DNA of 10,277 bases. Origin: Bacillota bacterium (lineage in GTDB: Bacteria > Bacillota > Sulfobacillia > RBS10-35 > JAJYVN01). Location of the stretch: NCBI GenBank assembly GCA_021791995.1, contig JAJYVN010000090.1, forward strand, positions 1 through 10,277, written 5' to 3'. This document shows, in pieces, positions 1 to 7,313 of the stretch. Numbering within the stretch: the first letter of the stretch is position 1; every line of letters begins with the position of its first letter. Under the pieces are notes generated by a model. That model did no database searches. It saw only the letters and a program-made list of their open reading frames with translations, and was not told the origin of the DNA. A program made the position numbers and the translations under genes.

Positions 1-94
1 CCAGCTTGGCCAGCCGAACATTCAGCCGAGCGTCGCCAAGGCGTGCGGAGAGCAACTCCCGCAGAGCCCACAGAAACGTTTCCCCCAACGCCAT
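1..94 (-). CDS. Tn5-type (IS4 superfamily) transposase, N-terminal fragment, cut by window edge
   Basis: Reading leftward from an ATG at 94-92, 31 codons are open to the window edge. The peptide begins MALGETFLWALRELLSARL and continues with the signature GDARLNVRLAKL. The arrangement of an aromatic/acidic helix followed by LGDARLN.RL..L is what I know from the N-terminal DNA-binding domain of Tn5/IS50-like IS4-superfamily transposases, where this domain precedes the DDE catalytic core. The core lies outside the window, so whether the gene is intact cannot be judged. A GTG two codons upstream is an alternative start. The gene points away from the istB remnant next to it, so the outer end of this insertion sequence should lie between about 95 and 205. 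The family call rests on a short peptide and is moderate. Confidence 0.6.
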   Translation of the reverse strand, partial: MALGETFLWALRELLSARLGDARLNVRLAKL

Positions 95-205
95 AACCAC
101 ACGAGAGCAGTTGGACGCGAAATAGGAAAATCACGGGGCAGATTCTGGAAAATGAGCCGAAATCGTTCGACATATTTCGACATGCCGACTTGTGGGTAAT
201 GGTAA
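95..205. other. Probable outer end of the Tn5-type element and its junction with the IS21 remnant
   Basis: This stretch lies between the start of the minus-strand transposase fragment and the point where istB homology begins (codon GAC at 206). An insertion-sequence terminus and promoter would be expected here. An 8-bp direct repeat, TTCGACAT, occurs at 166-173 and 176-183, one helical turn apart. It could be a protein-binding site at the element end, or chance. I could not identify a terminal inverted repeat or target duplication because the other end of the element is outside the window. Confidence 0.3.
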
Positions 206-487
206 GACCTATGGGAACTCGTCGGCGAGCGCCGGCGCTCTTTCGTCGTCGTCTCCAACCGTGCGCCCCAAGACTGATACCCCTTGTTCCCCAATCCCGT
301 CTTGGCTGAGAGCGTCCTCGACCGGCTCATCAACAACGCGCACCACCTCATCTTCACCGGTCGTAGCTACCGCCCCCTCCGCCGCCCAGATCACGATGCG
401 GCTGCTGGGGACCGGACCATGCCCGCGGTTGAATCCAACACCCTTGCCCCGGAAGGGGGTTCCCCTGCGTTGACCGCTCAGACATAA
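206..487 (+). pseudogene. istB: IS21-family helper ATPase IstB, 3' remnant with internal stop
   Basis: The frame starting at 206 reads DLWELVGERRRSFVVVSN RAPQD, then TGA at 275-277, then YPLFPNPVLAESVLDRL, INNAHHLIFTGRSYR and a low-complexity tail to TAA at 485-487. This is the C-terminal third of IstB, the AAA+ ATPase that assists IstA in IS21 transposition. Family members have the S-N-R-x-x-x-x-W-x-x-x-F-P-x-P-x-x-x-x-x-x-L-D-R-L block followed by a GxSYR end. The stop falls where a Trp codon (TGG) is expected, so a single substitution explains it. The Walker A and B regions are missing; the 5' side is replaced by the Tn5-type element. This is a non-functional relic. The istA gene is not in the window. 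Confidence 0.82.
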
Positions 488-523
488 TCCATCCAGACCT
501 GCGCGGGGATCCATCTCTAAATA

Positions 524-554
524 GTGGGTCAGTGGACGACGCGTGGGTGGGTCA
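524..554 (+). repeat. IS21-type terminal repeats (right-end motif)
   Basis: The octamer GTGGGTCA occurs at 524-531 and again at 547-554, 23 nt apart, about 37 nt after the istB stop. IS21-family elements carry short repeated transposase-binding motifs at their ends, and copies reading GTGGGTCA are what I would expect downstream of istB. The precise terminus is probably a few to about 20 nt beyond 554. Sequence from there to 737 shows no gene I can support. Confidence 0.5.
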
Positions 555-737
555 ATTACGTGATGCGCAATACCTGGATGGCCGGTTCAGACACCCCAAG
601 CCTACCAGGTGTGAATTGGGGATCCGAGGTGCCCCCTTCTCCCTCGTACGATCGACCGAAGGTGGTACCGATTTCGCTTATCAAGTGGTCCCCTTTTTGT
701 TTATCACGGACACGATGGAGAAGCAGGCTGCATAGAG

Positions 738-1027
738 GTGCCCAGACCCGAGGCGCTCGCACGGGCTGCAGAGGTGGAGCGTATCCTGCACGCCGAGGGT
801 TTTTCGCATCTGCGCGTACGCCTCCATGTGCCGCATAGCATCATCTGTACCAGGATGAGGATGGCCCCTGGAACCGCGCGCGCCTCACCTTCCTGCAAGG
901 CGGCCACTATCAACTCGCTATGGCCGATCATCGGGGCAGGTGGGAACCGATGCCTCTCGAAGGAACACGGGACGAAGTCCTGACGACGATCGTGAACGAC
1001 TTCGCATTCGTACGGACGCCTTCTTAA
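738..1027 (+). pseudogene. Small conserved-looking protein gene broken by a frameshift
   Basis: From a GTG at 738 one frame gives a plausible helix (MPRPEALARAAEVERILHAE, then GFSHLRVR) but turns into unlikely sequence after about 825. A second frame, open from 839 to TAA at 1025-1027, gives a well-formed domain: HHLYQDEDGPWNRARLTF, LQGGHYQLAMADHRGRWEPM, and an ending with ..DEVLTTIVNDFAF. The two halves read like one protein of roughly 95 residues joined across a one- or two-base slip between about 815 and 838. The second half looks like a compact beta-rich domain, but I cannot name the family and assign no function. It sits just outside the IS21 remnant and may be a passenger or an older host gene. 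Confidence 0.45.
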
Positions 1028-1068
1028 CAGAGTGACGCGTCGATTCCGGGCCATAGACTCCCGAATGT

Positions 1069-1323
1069 ATGAGATCTACCACTACCTACCAGATTGGGTC
1101 GGAAAAAGCCGGAGCTAAGCCTCAAGCTGCTGTCGTTCAACATTTCGTTCGCCACTTTGACCTGCACCGGAAGGGATTGTAGACATCTCTTGCCGAGCGC
1201 AGCTTGTTATATCATACTAGCAATAGTTTCGTTGACCTCCTCTGCGAGGAAGAAGTCGTCGAGTGGGTGGGAGGGGCCTGGTGGCAGCGGCGTGCCGGAA
1301 AAGTGTGGTTCTTATTCGCCTGA
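1069..1323 (+). pseudogene. Possible decayed gene of unknown function
   Basis: One frame from ATG 1069 is open except for a TAG at 1180-1182. Before the stop it contains AAVVQHFVRHFDLHRKGL; after it, LAERSLLYHTSNSFVDLLCE and EEVVEWVGGAWWQRRAGK, ending at TGA 1321-1323. The residue composition is protein-like (amphipathic helices, Trp-rich end), which is why I list it, but I recognise no family and no ribosome binding site. It could equally be chance openness in GC-rich DNA. The 64 nt from 1324 to the next gene hold that gene's leader. Confidence 0.25.
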
Positions 1324-1376
1324 TGATGATTGCGGCATAGGCACCGAGATAGAAGGTATCAATCCGGAACGATGAC

Positions 1377-1383
1377 GAGGTGA
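1377..1383 (+). promoter_or_regulatory. Ribosome binding site of the GH38 gene
   Basis: GAGGTGA lies 4 nt before the GTG at 1388 and supports that start. An ATG at 1384 is in a different frame. No clear sigma-70 promoter was identified upstream. Confidence 0.55.
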
Positions 1384-1387
1384 TGTC

Positions 1388-4246
1388 GTGGCGAGCGAGG
1401 TGAGGATCCGACCGTTGCCGCTGGTGCGTACGACCACCGCTGGTCCGGAGCGGATCATCTCTGTCTCGTGGCTGGCTGGCGCACCTGGGTGCGCGACCCT
1501 AATCCTGTCCAGTGATCGAGACCAAGTTCGACATGATGCCCAAACCGTAACGGGACCAAACTCAGTCACCGTCAGCGTGCCTGAACCGCGCAACAGAACG
1601 ACAGTCCGCGCAACCGTCCGGGACAACGCGGGAGAGTGCTGCTCGACCGAGGCCCCCTTCGGACCGGTGCGGCCGTGGAGGGTTTTCGTGGTTCACCACA
1701 GCCATCTGGATCTTGGGTATACGGATGTTCAACACCACGTCCTCAAACTACACCTTGACTTCATTGATGAGGCTCTTGCGTTCTGCGAGCAAAGCTCGCA
1801 ATGGTCGGACGACAGTTGCTTTCGCTGGAATTTTGAAGCGACTCATCCTCTGGTGGAATACTGTCGCCGCAGAAAACCGTCGGATATAGCAAGGCTGAGG
1901 CGTTGTCTCCAGCGTGGCCAGATGGAGATCACCGCGTTCTCCGCTAACCTACATGCTGAGACGTGCTCCTATGAGGAGCTTGTCGAAGCGCTCCGGGAGG
2001 GGCAGGAGCTAGCGAGACGCTTTAAGGTGTCGATTCAAAGTGCGATGCAGACCGACGTGCCGGGATTACCATGGACAGCGGTACAACTACTGGCGTCCAG
2101 CGGGATCCATTATCTCTCCTTGGCGCCGAACAATTACCGCGCCCCGGTCCATAAGTATCGGCGTTTTGACCGCCCGTTCTGGTGGAGGACTCCGGAAGGT
2201 GATCATGTACTCACTTGGTTCACCGACGATCCCCGTCACGCATACCAGGAGGGCAACGTTCTCGGTTTCAACGACTCGTACGAAGCGGTTCTGCGCGCCC
2301 TGCCTGTTCATCTCCAGGATTTGGAGGATATCGGTTTCCCCTATGATGCACTGCACCTGCGCTGCCAGGGGGCGTATGCCGACAATGGGCCTCCTAATCT
2401 GCGGATCGGTGAGGTGGTTCGGCGTTGGAACGAAGAGTGGCTGTGGCCTAGGGTGCGGATGGCCTGTAATCGGGACTTCTTTGCCTACGTTGAGAAACGG
2501 TGGCGTTCAGAAATCCCTCAACATAGTGGAGATTGGCCGGACTGGTGGGCCGACGGCACGGGGTCTGCATCTGGAGAGATGGCACTGATCCGCGCGGCCC
2601 ACGGGTTCGCTGAGATGGCTGGTACCGCTGCGGCCTTGACTCCAGGTGCCCCGCCAGTCGAGGGACTGGTAAAAGACCTCGATGGAGCGTACCAAGAGAT
2701 GCTCCTGTTTGATGAACATACCTGGGGGGCGGCGCGTCCAGAAGAGAATGCGCTTCGGGGCATTGGCTCGCAGGGGCGGCAGTGGTCCTTCAAGTCCGCC
2801 TTTGCCCACCGGGCGCACCTCTTGGCCAGCTCTGCCGCCAATACCGCCTTGCACCGCCTGGCTGGGCAGTTGACGACGGGTAAGTCACCCGGGGTGTTCA
2901 TCTTCAATTCGGTTTACGCCCCGCGCAGATCCCCGGTAACGGTGGATCTCCCCCGTTGGCTGGGAGCCGAGGATCAGACCGCGCTTCGGCTAGTCGATCC
3001 AGAGACAGGGCAGGACGTGCCGTACGAGTGGATCCGGCCGGGGACCCACGACCGAGCCGCCTTGCACTTTGTTCCCCCGGAAGTGCCAGCGCTCGGATAC
3101 CGACGCCTTGATCTCCGCATCGGCGAGGGCCAGAGGGCCGCAGACTGCCTTCGGGCGGACGGCCCACCCGAGACCGTCGTGGCAAATCCGTGGATAACAC
3201 TCGCGCTGGATCCAGCGCGAGGCGGGATAGGCTCTCTGAAGGACCGGGTGCGGAATCGCGAACTCGTGGATCAGACTGGTCCGTACGCCTTAAACACATT
3301 CATCGTGGACCGGTACGTAAAGGAGGATGAGCAAGATCGGTTGGCGGCGCGGTGGGTGGGTGCGCCAATTGAAATGGAGGCGTCAAGCCGTTCCCCTGTA
3401 GACCGCACAATCACTTACCGATGGGCGGGTGGCATAGATGCCGACGCGATACGGTGTACGTTGCGGTTGTATGAAGATCTTCCTGACGTGTGCTTGGAGA
3501 ATGTGGTCCTTAAGCGTGCCGTGCCGCACGGACAGAAGGAAGGCTTGTACTTTGCCTTTCCTTTCGTGGGAGAGGGCTTGCACCGCATCCATTACGATTT
3601 GCCGGGAGGTTCCTGCATCCTTGGTGATGACCAACTTCCCGGTAGCCTCCCCGATTGGTCCGTTGTCACCGCTGGAGTATGGCTGGAAGGCATCGGATCC
3701 TCCATCCTGTGGGGGACAGTCGATGCAGGCCTGGTCCAGTTCGGAACCATCCGTTCCGGGCACCCTGAACAGCAGGCCGGTAGCCAGGGACGGCTATATT
3801 CATATGTTGCGAACAATCGATGGGATACGAACTTCAGACCAAGACAGGAGGGAGAACTTCTTTTCCGGTACCGAATCGAGGGGACGGGGGCCATAGACGC
3901 CAAGAGCTTTGCCGTGTTTGGTAAGAGCGTGCTCGAGCCGCTGTCCGCTACAGTTGTGCCAGCAGGCAATACAGGTCCCCTCAAGGGCGCATCGGGTGAA
4001 CTTCTCCACGTTGCCGGTGCCGGTGTGTTTGTGCAATCTGTGCGGATGGCCGAAGAGGGTGGACTCATCGTGCGATTGCGGGAGTGTTTTGGGAAGAGTG
4101 CCATAGCCGAGGTCAGCATAAGGGATGGCCTTGCTGAAGCAATGTTGGTCACACCGGTTGGACAGCGCCTGTGTCCCTTGGTTGTTGAGAGGAGCGTGCT
4201 CTCTACCCCGTTATGCCCCCACCAAGTGGTGCACATTCAAGCGTGA
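1388..4246 (+). CDS. Glycoside hydrolase family 38 (alpha-mannosidase-type), 952 aa
   Basis: This is a retaining, zinc-dependent exo-glycosidase of family GH38, which typically removes alpha-linked mannose. A beta-rich stretch of about 95 residues precedes the catalytic barrel. The motif VVHHSHLDLGYT (101-112) matches the GH38 H-x-D metal site, with H106 and D108 as ligands. QTDVPGLPW (221-229) carries the probable nucleophile and ligand D223. RWNFEATHPLVEY (147-158) matches the region after it in the barrel. FDEHTWGAARPEEN (441-454) provides the second zinc His, H444. C-terminal sandwich domains follow, including GVFIFNSVYAPRR and ENVVLKRAVPHGQKEGLY. The length is normal for the family. No signal peptide or membrane segment is visible, so it should be cytoplasmic. 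It is followed after 94 nt by a GH2 gene in the same direction. The motif HSHLDLGYT rather than the eukaryotic HSHNDPGW places it in a divergent bacterial branch, so the linkage or sugar could differ from mannose. Confidence 0.85.
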   Translation: MASEVRIRPLPLVRTTTAGPERIISVSWLAGAPGCATLILSSDRDQVRHDAQTVTGPNSVTVSVPEPRNRTTVRATVRDNAGECCSTEAPFGPVRPWRVFVVHHSHLDLGYTDVQHHVLKLHLDFIDEALAFCEQSSQWSDDSCFRWNFEATHPLVEYCRRRKPSDIARLRRCLQRGQMEITAFSANLHAETCSYEELVEALREGQELARRFKVSIQSAMQTDVPGLPWTAVQLLASSGIHYLSLAPNNYRAPVHKYRRFDRPFWWRTPEGDHVLTWFTDDPRHAYQEGNVLGFNDSYEAVLRALPVHLQDLEDIGFPYDALHLRCQGAYADNGPPNLRIGEVVRRWNEEWLWPRVRMACNRDFFAYVEKRWRSEIPQHSGDWPDWWADGTGSASGEMALIRAAHGFAEMAGTAAALTPGAPPVEGLVKDLDGAYQEMLLFDEHTWGAARPEENALRGIGSQGRQWSFKSAFAHRAHLLASSAANTALHRLAGQLTTGKSPGVFIFNSVYAPRRSPVTVDLPRWLGAEDQTALRLVDPETGQDVPYEWIRPGTHDRAALHFVPPEVPALGYRRLDLRIGEGQRAADCLRADGPPETVVANPWITLALDPARGGIGSLKDRVRNRELVDQTGPYALNTFIVDRYVKEDEQDRLAARWVGAPIEMEASSRSPVDRTITYRWAGGIDADAIRCTLRLYEDLPDVCLENVVLKRAVPHGQKEGLYFAFPFVGEGLHRIHYDLPGGSCILGDDQLPGSLPDWSVVTAGVWLEGIGSSILWGTVDAGLVQFGTIRSGHPEQQAGSQGRLYSYVANNRWDTNFRPRQEGELLFRYRIEGTGAIDAKSFAVFGKSVLEPLSATVVPAGNTGPLKGASGELLHVAGAGVFVQSVRMAEEGGLIVRLRECFGKSAIAEVSIRDGLAEAMLVTPVGQRLCPLVVERSVLSTPLCPHQVVHIQA

Positions 4247-4328
4247 TCGGCCGGTGATCTTAGGCGCGCCGGAGGGGATTTACTCGGGTCTACCACGCGT
4301 GCGTTTTGTGGCCCAAATGCGTCACTAT

Positions 4329-4335
4329 AGGGAGG
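4329..4335 (+). promoter_or_regulatory. Ribosome binding site that fixes the GH2 start
   Basis: AGGGAGG ends 5 nt before the ATG at 4341. The same reading frame is open upstream to 4125, inside the GH38 gene, but no comparable site or family-like sequence is found there, so 4341 is the likely start. Confidence 0.75.
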
Positions 4336-4340
4336 CTTCT

Positions 4341-6932
4341 ATGCGGACGGACCTCGGTTCACTGCCCTGGCAGGTATCAGGTTTCTGGCACAACGGAGCG
4401 CGTTTTCGGGGAGATGCGCCCCTTCTTGGACCATTTTCGGCAACGGTTCCTGGGGCGGTGCAGCGAGACCTCGAGCGGGCCGGGGTCTTGGCTGACCTGA
4501 ACGTGGCTTTCCGTAGCCGTGACGCCGAGTGGGTGGAGCACCGGGATTGGGTGTATCGGACGTGTTTCAGGTTGCCGGAGCGGGGACGTTCGAGGCAGTT
4601 CCTCCATTTCAATGGTCTAGACTATAGCGGTGAGATCTCGCTTAATGGCAAAGTTCTTGGCGCCTTCGCTGGCATGTTCCGGCCGGTCACCGTTGAAATA
4701 ACCGGGATGCTGGCTTCGGCGGGGACAGACAACGTGTTGCTCGTCGCCTTCGAACCGCCGCCTGAGGTTGAGGGCCAGATCGGCTATTCGAGCAAGATTG
4801 CCACGCTCAAGTCCCGATTCAATTATCAGTGGGACTGGTGTCCCCGCATCGTGCCGGTGGGGATATGGGACGATGTCCAGTTGCTCGAGACAGGTCCGGT
4901 GGCTCTGCTGCAGCCATCCGTTATCGCTGACTGGCTGTCTGGCGAGGGGGAACTTCGCTGCCGTATTTTTCTGGACGGTCCAGGGAAGGAGAATTGTGGC
5001 GTCACCGTCACCGTCCTCGGACCTGAGGGGGGTGACAGCGGAGATCAGGTGGTATGGAGGGGAGAGGCTAGAAGGGACGAATTAACCGCCCTTCCCCTGG
5101 CGTATGCTGGGGCGGATGTCGAGGCACGCGCTCTCCGTGCGCGCATCCCTGGGGTACGGCCGTGGTGGCCGAACGGTATGGGGGATCAGCCCCTTTACCG
5201 AGTTAGGTTGACCGTCTTCGACATCGACGGATGCCTCAGCGACGAGCGGACCTTGACGGTCGGGTTTCGCAACGTCTCCTTCGTGGCCAATCCCGACGCT
5301 CCGACCTCTGCCCTGCCGTATACCTGCATGTGCAACGGTAAACGAGTGTTTCTTCAAGGGGTTAACTGGGTTCCTCCGAGTCCCCTGTATGGCACGGTAC
5401 TTGCACAGGACTATCGACCGCTCTTGGAGCGGTTCCGACGTCTGGGGTGCACTATTCTGCGAGTCTGGGGCGGAGCGATTCTGGAAAAGGAGGCCTTCTA
5501 CGACATTTGCGACGAGTTTGGGCTATTCGTGTGGCAAGAACTTTTCCAATCTTCCTCGGGTCTAGACAATACCCCTCCTGGTGACCCAGCTCTCCTAGCG
5601 AAACTAGCGGACATAGTATCTCATTCCATTTTGCGGCGGCAACACCACGCGTCGTTGATGGCGTGGTGCGGAGGGAATGAACTAACCATGCCAGACGGCA
5701 TACCTGTAACGGCAGAGCATCCTAACATCGGTAGACTGAAGGAGGTGGTGATGGCTGAGGATCCGGGTCGTGCGTTCTTTCCCAGCAGTCCCTCGGGACC
5801 ACGTTTCGGTGCGCGTTCCGAGGACTTTGGGCAGGGATTGCATCATGATGTACACGGCCCGTGGACTTATTTGGGGCATCCCCTCCATTACACATATTTC
5901 AACGCCGACGATGCGCTTTTCCGCTCCGAGGTTGGGGCGCCAGGTGCGAGCCGTTTGGAAGTGCTTAGGCGAGTCGCGTGCGTACCTGAAGACGCTGACG
6001 TAGCAAGGCACAATCCCGCTTTGCCGCTCTGGCCTCCCAACAGGGCGAATCCGCTTTGGGTGCATCACGGCGACTGGTGGATCCAGTGGGAGGAATTGAA
6101 CCGACTCTTTGGCCCTTGGCGCGAGGATGTTCCAGAACTTGAATCCTATGTCACATGCAGTCGTTACTTACAGGCCGAGGCCCTTCGAGCCTGCGTGGAT
6201 TCCGTGCGGCGCCGGGAGCCTGTTGCCTCCGGTGTGCTGGTCTGGATGGGTAACGAGCCATACGCAAACATTGCCAATACCTCCCTGTTGGAATATGACG
6301 GCGAGCCGAAGCCAGCGTATGGTACTTTACGCCGTTGTTTCGCTCCTGCACGCCTCTCTTGCCGTTATGATCGGGTGGCGCACAAGACAGGAGATCTATT
6401 CCAATCGAAAGTCTTCTTCCACGTCCGTTCTCCTGTCACGCGGCCTAAGGGGAGCGCTGTAGCGGAACTGCTGGATTTGAAAGGCAGGATCCTCGAGAGG
6501 GAAGCGTTCCACATTCCGTCCGCTGCCGGTCCCTCGTGCGAGGTGGGGAGCGTCACATGGCAGGTTGAGTCGGTGCCTCACGACGTTTTCCTTTTGAGGC
6601 TCTCTGCAGGAGGGACGTTGGACCAAGAAGTATACGCTTTCACCGTAACCAAAGGTCCCGCCTTCGCGCCACTACGCTGGCTGCCCCGTCCGGACCTCAG
6701 GGTGGTGGGGCGAGACGGCGACTCTTCGACAGTGTTGGTACGCAACGTGGGAGCCGTGGCTGCTCTCGGGGTGCACCTATATTCGGCGGGATGGGATGTG
6801 GCACCCAATGATTTCGTTCTGTTCCCACGGGAGGAACGGCTTGTTCACCTCGAACCGCTACGGCTCGAGGTGCCCCTGAGCTTAAAACTTGAGGCCTTGG
6901 GGTTGGGAACGGTCTCCGTCGATAACCTGTAA
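4341..6932 (+). CDS. Glycoside hydrolase family 2, beta-mannosidase-type, 863 aa
   Basis: GH2 enzymes are retaining exo-glycosidases; this one resembles the beta-mannosidase branch. Domain order: jelly-roll sugar-binding domain (about 1-185) with LHFNGLDYSGEISLNG (88-103) and YQWDWCPRIVPVGIWDDVQL (162-181); immunoglobulin-like domain to about 315 with RPWWPNGMGDQPLY (273-286); TIM barrel with FLQGVNWVPPSP (337-348), LRVWGGAILEKEAFYD (373-388) and EFGLFVWQE (392-400). The acid/base is E447 in MAWCGGNEL and the nucleophile is probably E530 in FRSEVGAP. A late barrel motif, SGVLVWMGNEPY, and a C-terminal beta domain follow. Length is normal for beta-mannosidases. No signal peptide is seen. The gene lies 94 nt behind the GH38 gene and probably shares its transcript. 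Exo-beta-glucosaminidase is a close alternative within GH2, and the NagB-like gene downstream keeps that possibility open. Substrate is therefore inferred, family is firm. Confidence 0.85.
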   Translation: MRTDLGSLPWQVSGFWHNGARFRGDAPLLGPFSATVPGAVQRDLERAGVLADLNVAFRSRDAEWVEHRDWVYRTCFRLPERGRSRQFLHFNGLDYSGEISLNGKVLGAFAGMFRPVTVEITGMLASAGTDNVLLVAFEPPPEVEGQIGYSSKIATLKSRFNYQWDWCPRIVPVGIWDDVQLLETGPVALLQPSVIADWLSGEGELRCRIFLDGPGKENCGVTVTVLGPEGGDSGDQVVWRGEARRDELTALPLAYAGADVEARALRARIPGVRPWWPNGMGDQPLYRVRLTVFDIDGCLSDERTLTVGFRNVSFVANPDAPTSALPYTCMCNGKRVFLQGVNWVPPSPLYGTVLAQDYRPLLERFRRLGCTILRVWGGAILEKEAFYDICDEFGLFVWQELFQSSSGLDNTPPGDPALLAKLADIVSHSILRRQHHASLMAWCGGNELTMPDGIPVTAEHPNIGRLKEVVMAEDPGRAFFPSSPSGPRFGARSEDFGQGLHHDVHGPWTYLGHPLHYTYFNADDALFRSEVGAPGASRLEVLRRVACVPEDADVARHNPALPLWPPNRANPLWVHHGDWWIQWEELNRLFGPWREDVPELESYVTCSRYLQAEALRACVDSVRRREPVASGVLVWMGNEPYANIANTSLLEYDGEPKPAYGTLRRCFAPARLSCRYDRVAHKTGDLFQSKVFFHVRSPVTRPKGSAVAELLDLKGRILEREAFHIPSAAGPSCEVGSVTWQVESVPHDVFLLRLSAGGTLDQEVYAFTVTKGPAFAPLRWLPRPDLRVVGRDGDSSTVLVRNVGAVAALGVHLYSAGWDVAPNDFVLFPREERLVHLEPLRLEVPLSLKLEALGLGTVSVDNL

Positions 6933-7313
6933 CAGGTACGGAAACAAGAATCCATGAATCGTCGCTTGCGACCAGGATCTGCGCGAGAACGTCCACTGAT
7001 GGTCGGGGGTGATCTAATCAAAAGCCACGCTAGAATGGCATCACGGCAGGATGAGTGGTCAGGCGAGGCGGGTGGGGCTGCTAGGCACCGGTACCTGGAC
7101 TTCCGATTGGCTTCTTGCGCTGATATGGGGGGGCGTGGTGGTGCGGGTCGTCTTGTGGCGTACCGCGCGGCTTGTTTGGAGGTATGCGCAGAGGCCGACG
7201 CATGCGGACCTCGGGTACCGGGCATCGATGACCGAAGAGTCGCGGCGCAGTGCCCTGCGTTCCGCCACGGGGATAAGCCGATCGATTCGTTCGTTGGCGT
7301 TCGGCGGGGTATC
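6933..7313 (+). other. 381-nt region between GH2 and tnpB: presumed left end of the TnpB element
   Basis: No gene is supported here. The left end of the inserted element must lie in this stretch, but I cannot place the boundary. A weak 6-bp inverted repeat, CGACCA/TGGTCG, is at 6969-6974 and 7000-7005. A short frame from ATG 7051 begins MSGQARRVGLLGTGTW, which recalls the N-terminal glycine-rich strand of NAD(P)-binding oxidoreductases, but the similarity stops after about 16 residues. It may be the stub of a gene cut by the insertion or mere chance. The frame of tnpB is also open upstream to 6954 without family-like content. No intrinsic terminator with a T-run follows the GH2 stop. Confidence 0.35.

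Noticed and set aside
524..737. Short plus-strand frames from 524 and 532
   Set aside because: They begin within the IS21 end repeats and show no recognisable domain; treated as non-coding.
3592..4236. 214-codon minus-strand open frame within the GH38 gene
   Set aside because: Antisense shadow in GC-rich coding DNA; composition is Ser/Thr/Pro-rich and no start signal or family motif is seen.
4322..4334. Thirteen bases, TCACTATAGGGAG, identical to the core of the phage T7 class III promoter
   Set aside because: The upstream recognition part (TAATACGAC) matches at only about 3 of 9 positions, and the GGGAG part is explained as the ribosome binding site of the GH2 gene. Likely coincidence.
4125..4340. 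In-frame upstream extension of the GH2 gene overlapping the GH38 gene
   Set aside because: The extra 72 residues do not look like a GH2 N-terminus, overlap the GH38 coding end, and a strong ribosome binding site precedes ATG 4341.
4247..4340. Possible terminator or operator between GH38 and GH2 (partly palindromic GATC and GGCGCGCC)
   Set aside because: No stable stem followed by a T-run; short palindromes of this kind are common in GC-rich DNA.
6954..7313. Upstream in-frame extension of tnpB
   Set aside because: TnpB family proteins begin at MEHRAYKYRFYP or a few residues before it; the upstream residues show no family-like content.
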